Shown here: in pieces, positions 9,963 through 18,397 of the stretch
Layout of the letters: each line of letters starts with the position of its first letter
Numbering within the stretch: position 1 is the stretch's first letter
Source of the DNA: Flavobacteriaceae bacterium
GTDB lineage: Bacteria > Bacteroidota > Bacteroidia > Flavobacteriales > Flavobacteriaceae
NCBI GenBank assembly: GCA_018401115.1
Contig: JAGYKX010000007.1
Span: 124,001 to 188,000, forward strand
Length of the DNA: 64,000 nucleotides
Reading direction: 5' to 3'
Notes under the pieces: generated by a model
Database searches by the model: none
Told to the model about the DNA's origin: nothing
What the model saw: the letters and a program-made list of their open reading frames with translations, nothing else
Program-made: the position numbers and the translations under genes

Positions 9963-11552
9963 ATGTTAGGAATTTTATCTTTTGTTGGGTTTACCCTTTT
10001 GGTAGCCGTAGTAGCCTATTTTGCTACAAGAAAAACCAACGAACAATCTTCAGATGGCTATTTTCTTGGCGGAAGAAGTTTAACTGCTGGTGTAATTGCG
10101 GGTTCGCTATTACTAACCAACTTATCTACAGAACAAATTGTAGGACTCAATGGTTCCGCATATGAAAGTGGTTTATCTGTAATGGCCTGGGAAACACTTG
10201 CCGCCATAGCTATGGTCGTTACCGCAATATTTTTATTGCCCAGATATTTAAAAGGAGGGCTTACAACAGTCCCGCAATTTTTAGCAACCCGATTTGACGT
10301 CACTACTAAAACAATTACCTCTGTGCTTTTCCTCACAGGATATGTAGTGGTTTTACTGCCTGTTATTTTATATTCAGGGTCTGTAGCCATCAGTGGGATG
10401 TTTAATATTCCAGAATTATTAGGCGTTACTGAGACAGAAGCCCTATGGATTTGTGTCTGGGGTATTGGAATTATAGGTGGAATATATGCCGTATTTGGTG
10501 GTTTAAAAGCCGTTGCGGTATCTGATTCTATCAATGCCATTGGCCTTTTGATTGGAGGGCTTATGATTCCACTTTTTGGCCTTATGGCTATTGGAGACGG
10601 AAATGCTTTGGACGGTCTGAGTATTTTGGTACAAGAAAACCCCGACAAATTCAAATCCATGGGGGCTGAATCTGACCCAGTACCCTTCCACACTATTTTT
10701 ACTGGGATGATGCTGGTGCAATTATTTTATTGGGGAACCAACCAACAAATCATTCAAAGGGCACTTGCCGCCAAAAACTTAGCAGAGGGTCAGAAAGGAC
10801 TCATGTTAGCCGCATTTATAAAAGTATTGGGACCTTTATTGGTCGTATTACCCGGACTTATTGCCTATCATTTATTTGAAGGGGGCCTTGAAAAGGCCGA
10901 TACCGCTTACCCAATGCTCGTAGCAGAAGTATTGCCTGAAGCCTTGGTGGGATTTTTTGCCGCAGTACTCTTTGGGGCCATTTTAAGCTCCTTTAACTCT
11001 GTGCTCAATAGCTCGGTTACCCTGTTTGGTGTAGACATTTACAAACAACACATTAACCCAGAAGCCAGTGAGCTTCAAATGGTAAAAAATGGTAAACGCT
11101 TTGGGCTAATTTTAGCGATTGCTGCTATGTTTATAGCACCATTAATTGCTAATGCCGGAACACTATTTGACTACCTTCAAGAAGTGAACGGAATTTATAG
11201 TATTCCTATCCTAACGATTATATTTGTGGGTTATACCACCAAAAGAGTTCCTGCAATAGCCGCTAAAGTTGGTGTTATTTCAGGGTCGCTTTTATACATC
11301 ATTAGCCAGTTTATACTTCAGCCAATAGTGACAGAAAATGGGGGTACATACCCGCATTACTTAGATGTTATGGCCATTTTATTTTTACTCAACACGGCGA
11401 TTATGTTGGTAATTGGTCAATTTAAACCAATGGCTACACCATACGAATTGAGCTATACAAAACAAGTAGACATCCTTCCTTTTAAATATGTCAAAGAGGT
11501 TGGAATAGCCATCTGTGTTTTGGTGATTGGCGTATACTTATACTTTGCCTAA
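9963..11552 (+). CDS. Sodium:solute symporter, YidK-like (SSS/SLC5 family)
   Basis: A 529-residue inner-membrane protein with about 13-14 hydrophobic segments. It has strong family landmarks: the N-terminal GYFLGGRSLTAGVIAGSLL segment, NLSTEQIVGLNG, a mid-region FGGLKAVAVSDSIN, and LAEGQKGLMLAAFIKVLGPL. These match the YidK branch of SSS transporters as I remember it. It probably couples Na+ entry to uptake of a small organic solute, possibly a sugar; the substrate is not readable from sequence. It is the last gene of the VCBS/haloperoxidase-like operon (41-base gap) and is followed by a strong terminator, so it may import what the surface proteins release or bind. Confidence 0.9.
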   Translation: MLGILSFVGFTLLVAVVAYFATRKTNEQSSDGYFLGGRSLTAGVIAGSLLLTNLSTEQIVGLNGSAYESGLSVMAWETLAAIAMVVTAIFLLPRYLKGGLTTVPQFLATRFDVTTKTITSVLFLTGYVVVLLPVILYSGSVAISGMFNIPELLGVTETEALWICVWGIGIIGGIYAVFGGLKAVAVSDSINAIGLLIGGLMIPLFGLMAIGDGNALDGLSILVQENPDKFKSMGAESDPVPFHTIFTGMMLVQLFYWGTNQQIIQRALAAKNLAEGQKGLMLAAFIKVLGPLLVVLPGLIAYHLFEGGLEKADTAYPMLVAEVLPEALVGFFAAVLFGAILSSFNSVLNSSVTLFGVDIYKQHINPEASELQMVKNGKRFGLILAIAAMFIAPLIANAGTLFDYLQEVNGIYSIPILTIIFVGYTTKRVPAIAAKVGVISGSLLYIISQFILQPIVTENGGTYPHYLDVMAILFLLNTAIMLVIGQFKPMATPYELSYTKQVDILPFKYVKEVGIAICVLVIGVYLYFA

Positions 11553-11587
11553 CAGCTTAAAAAACACTCAGATACTTTTTTAAAAGC

Positions 11588-11612
11588 GCGGCCTAAAGGC
11601 CGCACTTTTTTT
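11588..11612 (+). terminator. Rho-independent terminator after the symporter
   Basis: A perfect 6-bp stem GCGGCC/GGCCGC with TAAA loop (11588-11603) is followed by a T-rich run. It closes the operon that begins before the window. Confidence 0.9.
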
Positions 11613-11648
11613 AACGTCCCTTTAAAACATTAAGAGCCCCTTCTTTTA

Positions 11649-11656
11649 TACCTTTG
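11649..11656 (+). promoter_or_regulatory. -7 promoter element TACCTTTG
   Basis: It matches the Bacteroidota TAnnTTTG element. The G is only four bases before the ATG at 11661, so the transcript would be leaderless or nearly so. No TTG at the -33 spacing is seen. Confidence 0.5.
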
Positions 11657-11660
11657 TTGT

Positions 11661-12308
11661 ATGGGTCACAAAAAAATCAGCTGTTTTATTCTATTCCTAC
11701 TCATTGGATGTGGTTCCATATGGGCACAAGAAAGCACTAGTAAACGGGTAAAAATTGGTGACAACAAAAAAGAAAAATCCGGAGAAACACCTTTTAAACT
11801 ACCCCCTCCAAACAGCAAAAACACCCCTGAAAAACTCTTGTATCCTGTAGCGGAAACCTTAGAGAAAAACGGAATAAAAATGCTTCCTGACAGAACTTTA
11901 GTTCAAGCAGGAGCTTATTTAAAAATAGATCCCAAAATACGAGAAAAAGAAAATAAAAAAGCCAAAAATTACTTTGGCAATGTGAATTTAGGGGCTGTAA
12001 AAACAGTGTCTAAATTTGTTGGTGTGGTGTGTAGGGACCACGAATATGTAGATGGAGACCGTGTTAGAATTTACCTTAACGGCCACATTGTAGCACAAAA
12101 CCTTTTCTTAACTGCTGGCTTTCAAGGAGTGAATGTAGACCTGAAAGAAGGCATAAACACACTGGTTTTCGAAGCATTAAACCAAGGTGCCTCTGGGCCA
12201 AATACAGCTCAGGTAGACGTATACGACGAAAAGGGAAACCTAGTACACCAAAACATCTGGAACCTTTCCACTGGAGCTAAAGCCACTATGGTATTGGTGA
12301 GAGAGTAA
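11661..12308 (+). CDS. Secreted protein of unknown function
   Basis: A 215-residue protein with a signal peptide (residues 1-23, ending near SIWAQ). A Cys at 17 sits in LIGCGS, so a lipoprotein reading is possible, but the AQ site suggests signal peptidase I. A Lys/Pro-rich linker follows (about 28-65). The C-terminal ~110 residues are beta-rich (YFGNVNLGAV, VRIYLNGHIVAQNLFL, LKEGINTLVFEALNQG), which resembles a small beta-sandwich. I do not recognise a characterised family. It stands alone between a terminator and a convergent acylase gene, with its own promoter element directly upstream. No catalytic residues are apparent. Confidence 0.78.
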   Translation: MGHKKISCFILFLLIGCGSIWAQESTSKRVKIGDNKKEKSGETPFKLPPPNSKNTPEKLLYPVAETLEKNGIKMLPDRTLVQAGAYLKIDPKIREKENKKAKNYFGNVNLGAVKTVSKFVGVVCRDHEYVDGDRVRIYLNGHIVAQNLFLTAGFQGVNVDLKEGINTLVFEALNQGASGPNTAQVDVYDEKGNLVHQNIWNLSTGAKATMVLVRE

Positions 12309-12360
12309 GAATACTCTACCTAGGAAAATCATTAGCATCTTTTTAAGTATCAGAAAAAGT

Positions 12361-14532
12361 CTATTCCCCCGGATGGTAGGTTCGCTGAGCGTCTTTTAAC
12401 ACGGCTTCTTTATAAAAAAGTACTTCCTTAAAATTAGCCTCGGCATAACGAGACACTTGGTCTCCAAAATGGGGCGAATTTAGATCGCCACTCTGCCCAC
12501 CTGCTAAAATACTTTTTGCTTGAAGTTTATCTCCAAAGGAGACTGCTGCAACAAAACTATTCCCTCTGGTTCCGTAAATTTTCTTCGTGTTGTTGGTGTA
12601 CCTAGCACCAAAAGCAGCCAAAGCGCCCCATCTACCTGAAGCAAAACCAATAGGAGTACTGGGTAACGAATCATTAAATGCTTGTCTAGGATCTCCATTG
12701 AGCCTTTGGTATCTATTCATATTACCCCAAGGGATATTCCAGGTGCCAAAATCTGCATTGAGTTGCTCCAGGGTTTCCTCAAAAATAGCCAAACGCTCTT
12801 TCTCAGAAGAACTACTACCAAAATAGGTCATGAGTTCCATATCTGACATGGCAAAAGGTCGTTTTCCCTTTTGCCCATAAAGGGTACCGTAAAAATGAGC
12901 CAAAGTCATGGCTACCGAATCTTCGGAAGTTTTAAAATCCCATTGCCTCAATACTTCAATGGCCGCTTTCATTTCTCCATAAGGTTGTCCCAATTGATCA
13001 AATGCGCTTACTAAGCCTGGAATTAAAGCCTCAAATGCTGGTAAAAATGGATCATGAGCCAGTGTGATAAGTCCGTCTAAATCAATTTGATTTATCTCAC
13101 TTAGCAATGAAATGGCATGTACCCCTCTAAAATTTTCTTGATCTTTAGACATGTAAATCGGATAATCCTCACGTTTAGGACTGTATTGTAATGCGGCCGT
13201 ATAAGGGGTTGAATTACAATTTTGAAGCCAACCGTTCTTTGGGTTCAATAGTAATATATTCTCTTCTACAGTATGTAATCCCTGCCAATCAGTGGCAGGA
13301 TTACTTCCATCTACGGGTTGGGTAAAGTCAAAAGTCACATCTCTTTTTGGTACAAAATTTCCATGGAAATAAGCAATATTACCATCTGAGTCTGCATAAA
13401 CTGTATTGTTAGATGAATTGGTTCTCAAATCCATCATTGATTTAAACCCTTTGTAATTGTCCTGCTTTGTTCTAATAAAAGCTTGTTTTAAAGCAGTAAC
13501 AGGGTTCCACATCATAGCAGAAGCAACCCATTGTCCCGCTTCCATATGGGTAATTGGACCATGGTGGGTACGATATCTTGGAAAAGATTTTTCTTGAATA
13601 ATTCCCAAAGAGTCTTTGAATTTTAGTCTTACCTCGGATACAGACACCTCCCTTTGCTCTGCACCGTATTGGTAAAACAAGCCAGCTTCATTTTTTATAA
13701 TGGTCTCCAAGTACTCATCCATCACGTCTGTATAAGTAGAGGTATGCATCCAACCTGTTTTCTCATTAAATCCCTGGTATACAAAAAACTGCCCCCAAGT
13801 AACTGCTCCATAAGCAGCTAAACCTTCTTCACTATTTACATGCACTTCTCCCCTAAAGAAAAATGAGGTATGTGGGTTAATTAAAAGCATGGCATCTCCG
13901 CTTTTTGTATGGGCTCCAGAAATGGCGATCCCATTTGATCCAGCTGGTTCCTCCTCAGATGTAGCTACAGCAATAGCTAGGGCTTCCTCTTTTGGGAGGG
14001 CAGCATCATTTTCATAAAAGGCCCGTATCTTTTTTTCGGAAATACGTTCAATATCTCCCCCAATAGACCCTTCTGAAAAATACATAGGCATCCATGGTTC
14101 AAAATAATCAATGAGCTTAGGATGTACCTCAGGATGTGTTTTTAAATAGAAATTTATTCCATCTGCAAAAGCCATACAAAGGGCTTTAATGTCCTCTGGA
14201 GCGTTTTCGTACATGGTTTTGGCCTCATCTGTTGTCATAAATAATTTAGCCCTGAGGTCTGAATAAATGGCACTTTGTCCTTCCACCTCAGCCAACCTTC
14301 CAATGGCCCAAATATAATTGTCTTCTACCCGTTGAAAATCATCTTCGCACTGGGCGTATAACAAACCAAAAACAGCATCTGTATCTGTCTTTCCATATAT
14401 GTGGGGGACTCCAAATGAATCCCTAATAATAGTGGTTTGTGCAGCGTGTTTCTCCTGACGTGCTGAGGCAGTATCTAAAGGTTCAGAACAGGCGGTGATC
14501 AAGAGGAATATAAAAATAAAAACAGTTCTCAT
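12361..14532 (-). CDS. Penicillin acylase family Ntn hydrolase (lipoprotein)
   Basis: A 723-residue protein with signal peptide and lipobox ITAC (Cys15). The family start RDSFGVPHIYG and a substrate-channel helical region lie in the alpha part. The autoprocessing site is in EEPAGSNGIAISG: Ser199 would become the N-terminal nucleophile of the beta chain after cleavage behind Gly198. Later family blocks include YADSDGNIAYFHGN and WGNMNRYQRLNGD. The family hydrolyses amide bonds of beta-lactams, acyl-homoserine lactones or other N-acyl compounds; the substrate here is unknown. It probably acts in the periplasm or at the outer membrane. It is transcribed convergently to the secreted protein gene and divergently from the ABC exporter. 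Confidence 0.9.
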   Translation of the reverse strand: MRTVFIFIFLLITACSEPLDTASARQEKHAAQTTIIRDSFGVPHIYGKTDTDAVFGLLYAQCEDDFQRVEDNYIWAIGRLAEVEGQSAIYSDLRAKLFMTTDEAKTMYENAPEDIKALCMAFADGINFYLKTHPEVHPKLIDYFEPWMPMYFSEGSIGGDIERISEKKIRAFYENDAALPKEEALAIAVATSEEEPAGSNGIAISGAHTKSGDAMLLINPHTSFFFRGEVHVNSEEGLAAYGAVTWGQFFVYQGFNEKTGWMHTSTYTDVMDEYLETIIKNEAGLFYQYGAEQREVSVSEVRLKFKDSLGIIQEKSFPRYRTHHGPITHMEAGQWVASAMMWNPVTALKQAFIRTKQDNYKGFKSMMDLRTNSSNNTVYADSDGNIAYFHGNFVPKRDVTFDFTQPVDGSNPATDWQGLHTVEENILLLNPKNGWLQNCNSTPYTAALQYSPKREDYPIYMSKDQENFRGVHAISLLSEINQIDLDGLITLAHDPFLPAFEALIPGLVSAFDQLGQPYGEMKAAIEVLRQWDFKTSEDSVAMTLAHFYGTLYGQKGKRPFAMSDMELMTYFGSSSSEKERLAIFEETLEQLNADFGTWNIPWGNMNRYQRLNGDPRQAFNDSLPSTPIGFASGRWGALAAFGARYTNNTKKIYGTRGNSFVAAVSFGDKLQAKSILAGGQSGDLNSPHFGDQVSRYAEANFKEVLFYKEAVLKDAQRTYHPGE

Positions 14533-14611
14533 TTCAATGGGCTTTTTAAAAGTATTAGCTATTTAATTTTCAAGAAGATATTGGTCGTTTTTTGTCTAAA
14601 TCAATAGATAG

Positions 14612-14633
14612 AAAGGTACAAAAAAGTACCTTT
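14612..14633. promoter_or_regulatory. Inverted repeat between divergent acylase and ABC genes
   Basis: Perfect 8-bp arms AAAGGTAC and GTACCTTT are separated by six A. Each arm reads outward as TACCTTT, close to the TAnnTTTG -7 element, so it could serve as a two-way promoter core or an operator. Neither side has a clear -33. Confidence 0.35.
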
Positions 14634-14655
14634 ACTCCATAGATCAAAAATACAA

Positions 14656-16428
14656 ATGACTGCAAATAAAAAAAGCCGTACAACAAAAGACAAAGACAAA
14701 CCCAAAGTCTCTATTTTACAAGCCTTTTCAACCATTATTTGGCCCAGAAGGAAGATGGTATTTATAGGTTTATTACTGATTGTAATCAGTAAAATAGCCA
14801 GTTTTGTTGCACCACTGTCTTTAAAAGTTTTAATGGATGAAATTATTCCCAACAAGGAATTGGACCGACTTAAAATATTAATTGCTGTAGTCATTGTAGC
14901 CATTCTGGTACAAGCCATCACGTCATTTTTACTGACAAAAATTCTCTCTGTACAAGCCCAATACCTCATTGCGGAATTGAGGGCTCAAGTCCAAAAAAAA
15001 ATACTAGGTCTGCCTATTCGATTTTTTGACAACACCAAATCTGGGGCCTTAGTATCTAGGATAATGACGGATGTAGAAGGGGTTAGAAATTTAATTGGAA
15101 CAGGCCTGGTGCAATTGGTAGGTGGAACTATAACAGCCATAGTCTCTTTAATTTTATTACTACAAATAAGTGTGTCTATGACTTTATTCACCCTCATTCC
15201 CTTGGCAATTTTCGCCATCATTGCCCTGAAGGCTTTTAAAGTAATTAGGCCTATTTTTAGGGCTAGAGGAAAAATCAATGCAGAAGTAACGGGAAGGCTT
15301 ACAGAAACACTTGGAGGTATTCGAGTAATTAAGGGTTTTAATGCAGCAAAACAAGAGGCCTTAGTGTTTGAAAAAGGGGTGCATGAATTGTTTGTCAATG
15401 TAAAAAAGAGCCTAACCGCTACTGCATTTATGACTTCATCTGCTACATTTTTATTAGGTCTAGCCACTACAGGTATCATGGGTATTGGCGGATACAAAAT
15501 TATGATGGAAACTTTGACCTTGGGAGAATTTCTAAGTTTCACCTTCTTATTAGGGCTCATGGTAGCACCTATTGTTCAAATGAGTAATATTGGAAGCCAA
15601 CTTACAGAAGCTTTGGCTGGCCTAGACCGAACGGAAGAGCTCATGAATGAAGCTGGTGAAGCAGAGGATCCTTTGCGCACTATCCCGCTAAAAAAGCTGC
15701 AAGGAGCATTAAGCTTTAAAGAGGTGTCTTTTGCCTACGAAGAGGAAAAAGATGTATTACACAGTATTAGTTTTAACGCAGCAGCTGGAGAAACCATTGC
15801 ACTTGTGGGTAGTTCAGGTTCTGGGAAATCTACTATAGCTGGCTTAGTAGCCACTTTTATTAATCCCGATCAAGGAGAGATTACTATAGATGGACACCCG
15901 CTAAGGGAAGTGACCTTAGAGAGTTATAGGAAACAATTGGGCGTTGTATTGCAAGATGAGTTTCTGTTTGAGGGGACCATTAAGGAGAATATATTATACG
16001 CCAGACCTAATGCCACGAACGAAAGTCTTTTAGAAGCAGTGAATGCAGCTTATGTCAATGAATTTACCGATCGTTTTGAGGCAGGTTTAGACACTTTAAT
16101 TGGAGAAAGAGGGGTGAAATTATCTGGTGGTCAAAGACAGAGAATTGCCATTGCTAGAGCCATTTTAGCGAACCCATCTATCTTAATTTTAGATGAAGCA
16201 ACTTCTAACTTAGACACAGAAAGTGAAGCGCTTATTCAGAAAAGTTTAGCAACCCTTACAGAAGGTAGAACTACTTTTGTCATTGCCCACAGGTTGAGCA
16301 CCATTAGGAAAGCCCATAAAATACTAGTGATTGAAGGGGGTAGAATTGCTGAGCAAGGAACACACGACCAACTCATTGAGGCCAAAGGAAGGTATTTTGA
16401 ACTTTTTACCTATCAGGCAAAAATTTAA
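14656..16428 (+). CDS. ABC exporter, permease-ATPase fusion (MsbA-like)
   Basis: A 590-residue half-transporter. Residues ~30-310 hold six predicted membrane helices of the type I exporter fold. The nucleotide-binding domain has Walker A GSSGSGKST (~383-391), Q-loop LQDEF, signature LSGGQRQR (~488) and Walker B ILILDEAT (~511), then the switch His in IAHRLST. All catalytic elements are intact. The family exports lipids, peptides or drugs as dimers in the inner membrane; the MsbA-like label rests on overall layout, not on substrate evidence. It is a single gene, divergent from the acylase. Confidence 0.92.
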   Translation: MTANKKSRTTKDKDKPKVSILQAFSTIIWPRRKMVFIGLLLIVISKIASFVAPLSLKVLMDEIIPNKELDRLKILIAVVIVAILVQAITSFLLTKILSVQAQYLIAELRAQVQKKILGLPIRFFDNTKSGALVSRIMTDVEGVRNLIGTGLVQLVGGTITAIVSLILLLQISVSMTLFTLIPLAIFAIIALKAFKVIRPIFRARGKINAEVTGRLTETLGGIRVIKGFNAAKQEALVFEKGVHELFVNVKKSLTATAFMTSSATFLLGLATTGIMGIGGYKIMMETLTLGEFLSFTFLLGLMVAPIVQMSNIGSQLTEALAGLDRTEELMNEAGEAEDPLRTIPLKKLQGALSFKEVSFAYEEEKDVLHSISFNAAAGETIALVGSSGSGKSTIAGLVATFINPDQGEITIDGHPLREVTLESYRKQLGVVLQDEFLFEGTIKENILYARPNATNESLLEAVNAAYVNEFTDRFEAGLDTLIGERGVKLSGGQRQRIAIARAILANPSILILDEATSNLDTESEALIQKSLATLTEGRTTFVIAHRLSTIRKAHKILVIEGGRIAEQGTHDQLIEAKGRYFELFTYQAKI

Positions 16429-16470
16429 GGTATCAGTGTTCTGTTAATTATTCTACTTAGAAAAAGCATG

Positions 16471-16525
16471 AACTATTGCATCTTTAGCTTGGATCAACTA
16501 TTGCGTCTTTAGCTAAGACCAACTA
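16471..16525. repeat. Short tandem repeat, 25-bp unit, about 2.2 copies
   Basis: Units at 16471-16495 and 16496-16520 both start AACTATTGC and continue TCTTTAGCT, differing at a few positions; a partial third copy (AACTA) follows. It lies in the gap between the convergent ABC and ferredoxin genes. Confidence 0.8.
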
Positions 16526-16557
16526 ATCGTAAATTCTTATTGCTTAAACAGTCCTAA

Positions 16558-16890
16558 TTACTCCTCTGGAGCTAACGTAACTTCCAATCCTTCCATTGCA
16601 GCAGTAATGGGAAGTTGGCATCCCAAACGGCTATTGTCTTGTACGTAAAAAGCCTCAGACAACATAGCTTCTTCTTCCTCAGACATAGGATTCAAGTCAT
16701 GTTGAGAGGTTACATAACACTGACAAGAAGCACACATGACCATTCCACCACAAATTCCTATAGTTCCCTCTGGAGCCAACTCATAGGAGCGCACCAATTC
16801 CATAAGGTTCATATTCATATCTGTAGGAGCAGTCACTGTATGGGAATGTCCAGCCCTATCTACAATGGTCACTTTAATATCTTGTGCCAT
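16558..16890 (-). CDS. 2Fe-2S ferredoxin, adrenodoxin type
   Basis: A 110-residue protein. The cluster ligands are Cys47, Cys53 and Cys56 (C-x5-C-x2-C in CGGMVMCASC) and Cys91 in LGCQL, the adrenodoxin/Isc-ferredoxin spacing; Cys58 is extra. It starts two bases after the stop of the upstream reductase gene, so the pair are probably an electron-transfer couple in the cytosol. It could supply electrons to Fe-S assembly or to a monooxygenase; mrp and nfu upstream on the same strand favour an Fe-S role, which is an inference. Confidence 0.92.
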   Translation of the reverse strand: MAQDIKVTIVDRAGHSHTVTAPTDMNMNLMELVRSYELAPEGTIGICGGMVMCASCQCYVTSQHDLNPMSEEEEAMLSEAFYVQDNSRLGCQLPITAAMEGLEVTLAPEE

Positions 16891-16892
16891 AC

Positions 16893-17951
16893 TTACTCTA
16901 TTTTTTTCACAACAGCCTTTGGGGCTTCTTTTTTGGTTCCATCAAATCCAGTAACACCTCCAACAGTGGTATATTTCATGACATATCTTTTATCAGGAAA
17001 TATACGACCATAGGCACTTTGGCACATGAGCGTAGCTTCATGAAAACCACAGAGAATTAATTTTAATTTTCCTGGATATGTATTGACATCTCCAATGGCA
17101 TAAACGCCAGGAATATTAGTCATATAATCCAAGGTATTGTCTACCACTATAGCATTTTTTTCAATTTCGAGTCCCCATGCGCCAATAGGTCCTAACTTAG
17201 GAGATAAACCAAAAAGGGGAATAAAGGCGTCTACACTTAATTCAATTGCAGCTTCTTCTCCTGCTTTTTGAATAAATGCTTTATTTAATTGGGTGTCTCC
17301 CGCTAAACCAATTACCTCAGCTGGAGTAATTAAATTTATCTTAGCCGAATTTTTAAGGTCCTGCACTTTCTCTACTGAGTCTAAAGCGCCTCTAAATTCA
17401 GACCTTCTATGTACCAAAGTGACCTCGCTAGCCACGTCTGCCAAAAAGATACTCCAATCTAATGCTGAATCTCCACCGCCCGCAATAAGTACTTTTTTAT
17501 TTCTATAAACCTCAGGGTCTTTAATCATATAAGAAACCCCTTTGTCTTCCCAAGATTCAATTCCCTCAATGGGGGGTTTTTTTGGCTCAAAACTTCCCAA
17601 TCCTCCAGCAATGGCAACTACTTTAGTGTGGTGCGCTGTTCCTTTATCAGTAGTGACAATAAAACTACCATCTGACTGTTTTTCAATCTTCTCTGCTCGT
17701 TCCCCAAGGGTAAAACCTGGAGAAAACGGTTTTATTTGCTCCATGAGATTGTTCACCAAGTCTCCAGCTAGCACTTCAGGGAAGCCTGGAATATCATAAA
17801 TAGGTTTTTTAGGGTACAATTCTGAAAGTTGGCCACCTGGCATTGGAAGGGCGTCTATTATATGGCACTTAAGTTGTAATAATCCCGCTTCAAACACCGC
17901 AAAAAGGCCTGTAGGTCCCGCGCCAATGATGAGTATGTCAGTCTTTATCAT
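16893..17951 (-). CDS. Ferredoxin--NADP reductase type 2 (thioredoxin-reductase-like flavoprotein)
   Basis: About 352 residues. The FAD-binding Rossmann motif IIGAGPTGL is at the N-terminus, a second NAD(P)-binding motif is GGGDSALDW, and the C-terminal FAD contact is IPGVYAIGDV. The CxxC redox pair of thioredoxin reductase is absent, which fits the ferredoxin/flavodoxin reductase branch. I chose the ATG at 17951 because a longer reading uses TTG at 17975 and adds residues before the FAD motif. It pairs with the ferredoxin gene two bases downstream. Confidence 0.9.
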   Translation of the reverse strand: MIKTDILIIGAGPTGLFAVFEAGLLQLKCHIIDALPMPGGQLSELYPKKPIYDIPGFPEVLAGDLVNNLMEQIKPFSPGFTLGERAEKIEKQSDGSFIVTTDKGTAHHTKVVAIAGGLGSFEPKKPPIEGIESWEDKGVSYMIKDPEVYRNKKVLIAGGGDSALDWSIFLADVASEVTLVHRRSEFRGALDSVEKVQDLKNSAKINLITPAEVIGLAGDTQLNKAFIQKAGEEAAIELSVDAFIPLFGLSPKLGPIGAWGLEIEKNAIVVDNTLDYMTNIPGVYAIGDVNTYPGKLKLILCGFHEATLMCQSAYGRIFPDKRYVMKYTTVGGVTGFDGTKKEAPKAVVKKIE

Positions 17952-17967
17952 AGCAATTGTAAAAACG

Positions 17968-17984
17968 TACTGCAAAATGCAGTA
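17968..17984. repeat. Small inverted repeat in the reductase leader
   Basis: TACTGCA and TGCAGTA arms with an AAA loop lie 17 bases before the chosen ATG at 17951. It could be an operator or an mRNA hairpin; there is no T-run. Confidence 0.4.
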
Positions 17985-18109
17985 TTACATGTTAAAATAT
18001 TCAATTTGAAAAATAGTCTTTAATGAAGTAATAGCTCATGATATTTGTCAGCAAATCGTTCAGTATTAAGCAGGATAAATCTCACGACAATTGCACTTCT
18101 AATAAATAC

Positions 18110-18349
18110 TTAGTCTTCGAGATTAATCACTTGTTCAATCTGTGGTGCGTACTTTTTAATAGTGAGCTCTACCCCACTTTTTAAGGTCATCTGATTGACT
18201 GTGCAGCCCACACATGCACCCATTAAACGTACTTTAACCGTATTACCCTCTATACCCTCTAAGGCAATGTCTCCCCCATCTGACTGTAAAAAAGGCCTAA
18301 TCTCTTCTAGAGCTTTCTCTACTTGTTGTAACAATACATCTGCTGTCAT
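18110..18349 (-). CDS. NifU C-terminal domain protein (Nfu-type Fe-S carrier)
   Basis: A 79-residue stand-alone Nfu domain. The family start (VEKALEEIRPFLQSDGGDIAL) and the cluster-binding Cys-x-x-Cys in GACVGCTVN are intact. Nfu dimers bridge a 4Fe-4S cluster between the CxxC pairs and deliver it to apo-proteins. It lies 48 bases downstream of mrp on the same strand, so the two Fe-S carriers are likely co-transcribed. It is shorter than NfuA, which has an extra degenerate HesB domain; that part is absent here. Confidence 0.93.
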   Translation of the reverse strand: MTADVLLQQVEKALEEIRPFLQSDGGDIALEGIEGNTVKVRLMGACVGCTVNQMTLKSGVELTIKKYAPQIEQVINLED

Positions 18350-18397
18350 TGACTAAAATTTAGTTGTCTATTTTTGCTTTTCAAAGGAAAAATATTT

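Noticed and set aside
10058-10693. A 211-codon open frame antisense to the symporter gene
   Set aside because: It lies wholly inside a clear SSS transporter gene, has no recognisable domain and is rich in Pro/Ile/Lys as expected for an antisense shadow.
12302-12317. Small inverted repeat AGAGTA/TACTCT in the convergent gap after the secreted protein gene
   Set aside because: Only six weak base pairs and no following T-run, so it was not called a terminator.
14985-15560. A 191-codon open frame antisense to the ABC exporter
   Set aside because: Fully inside the membrane domain of an intact ABC gene; composition typical of the reverse complement of hydrophobic codons.
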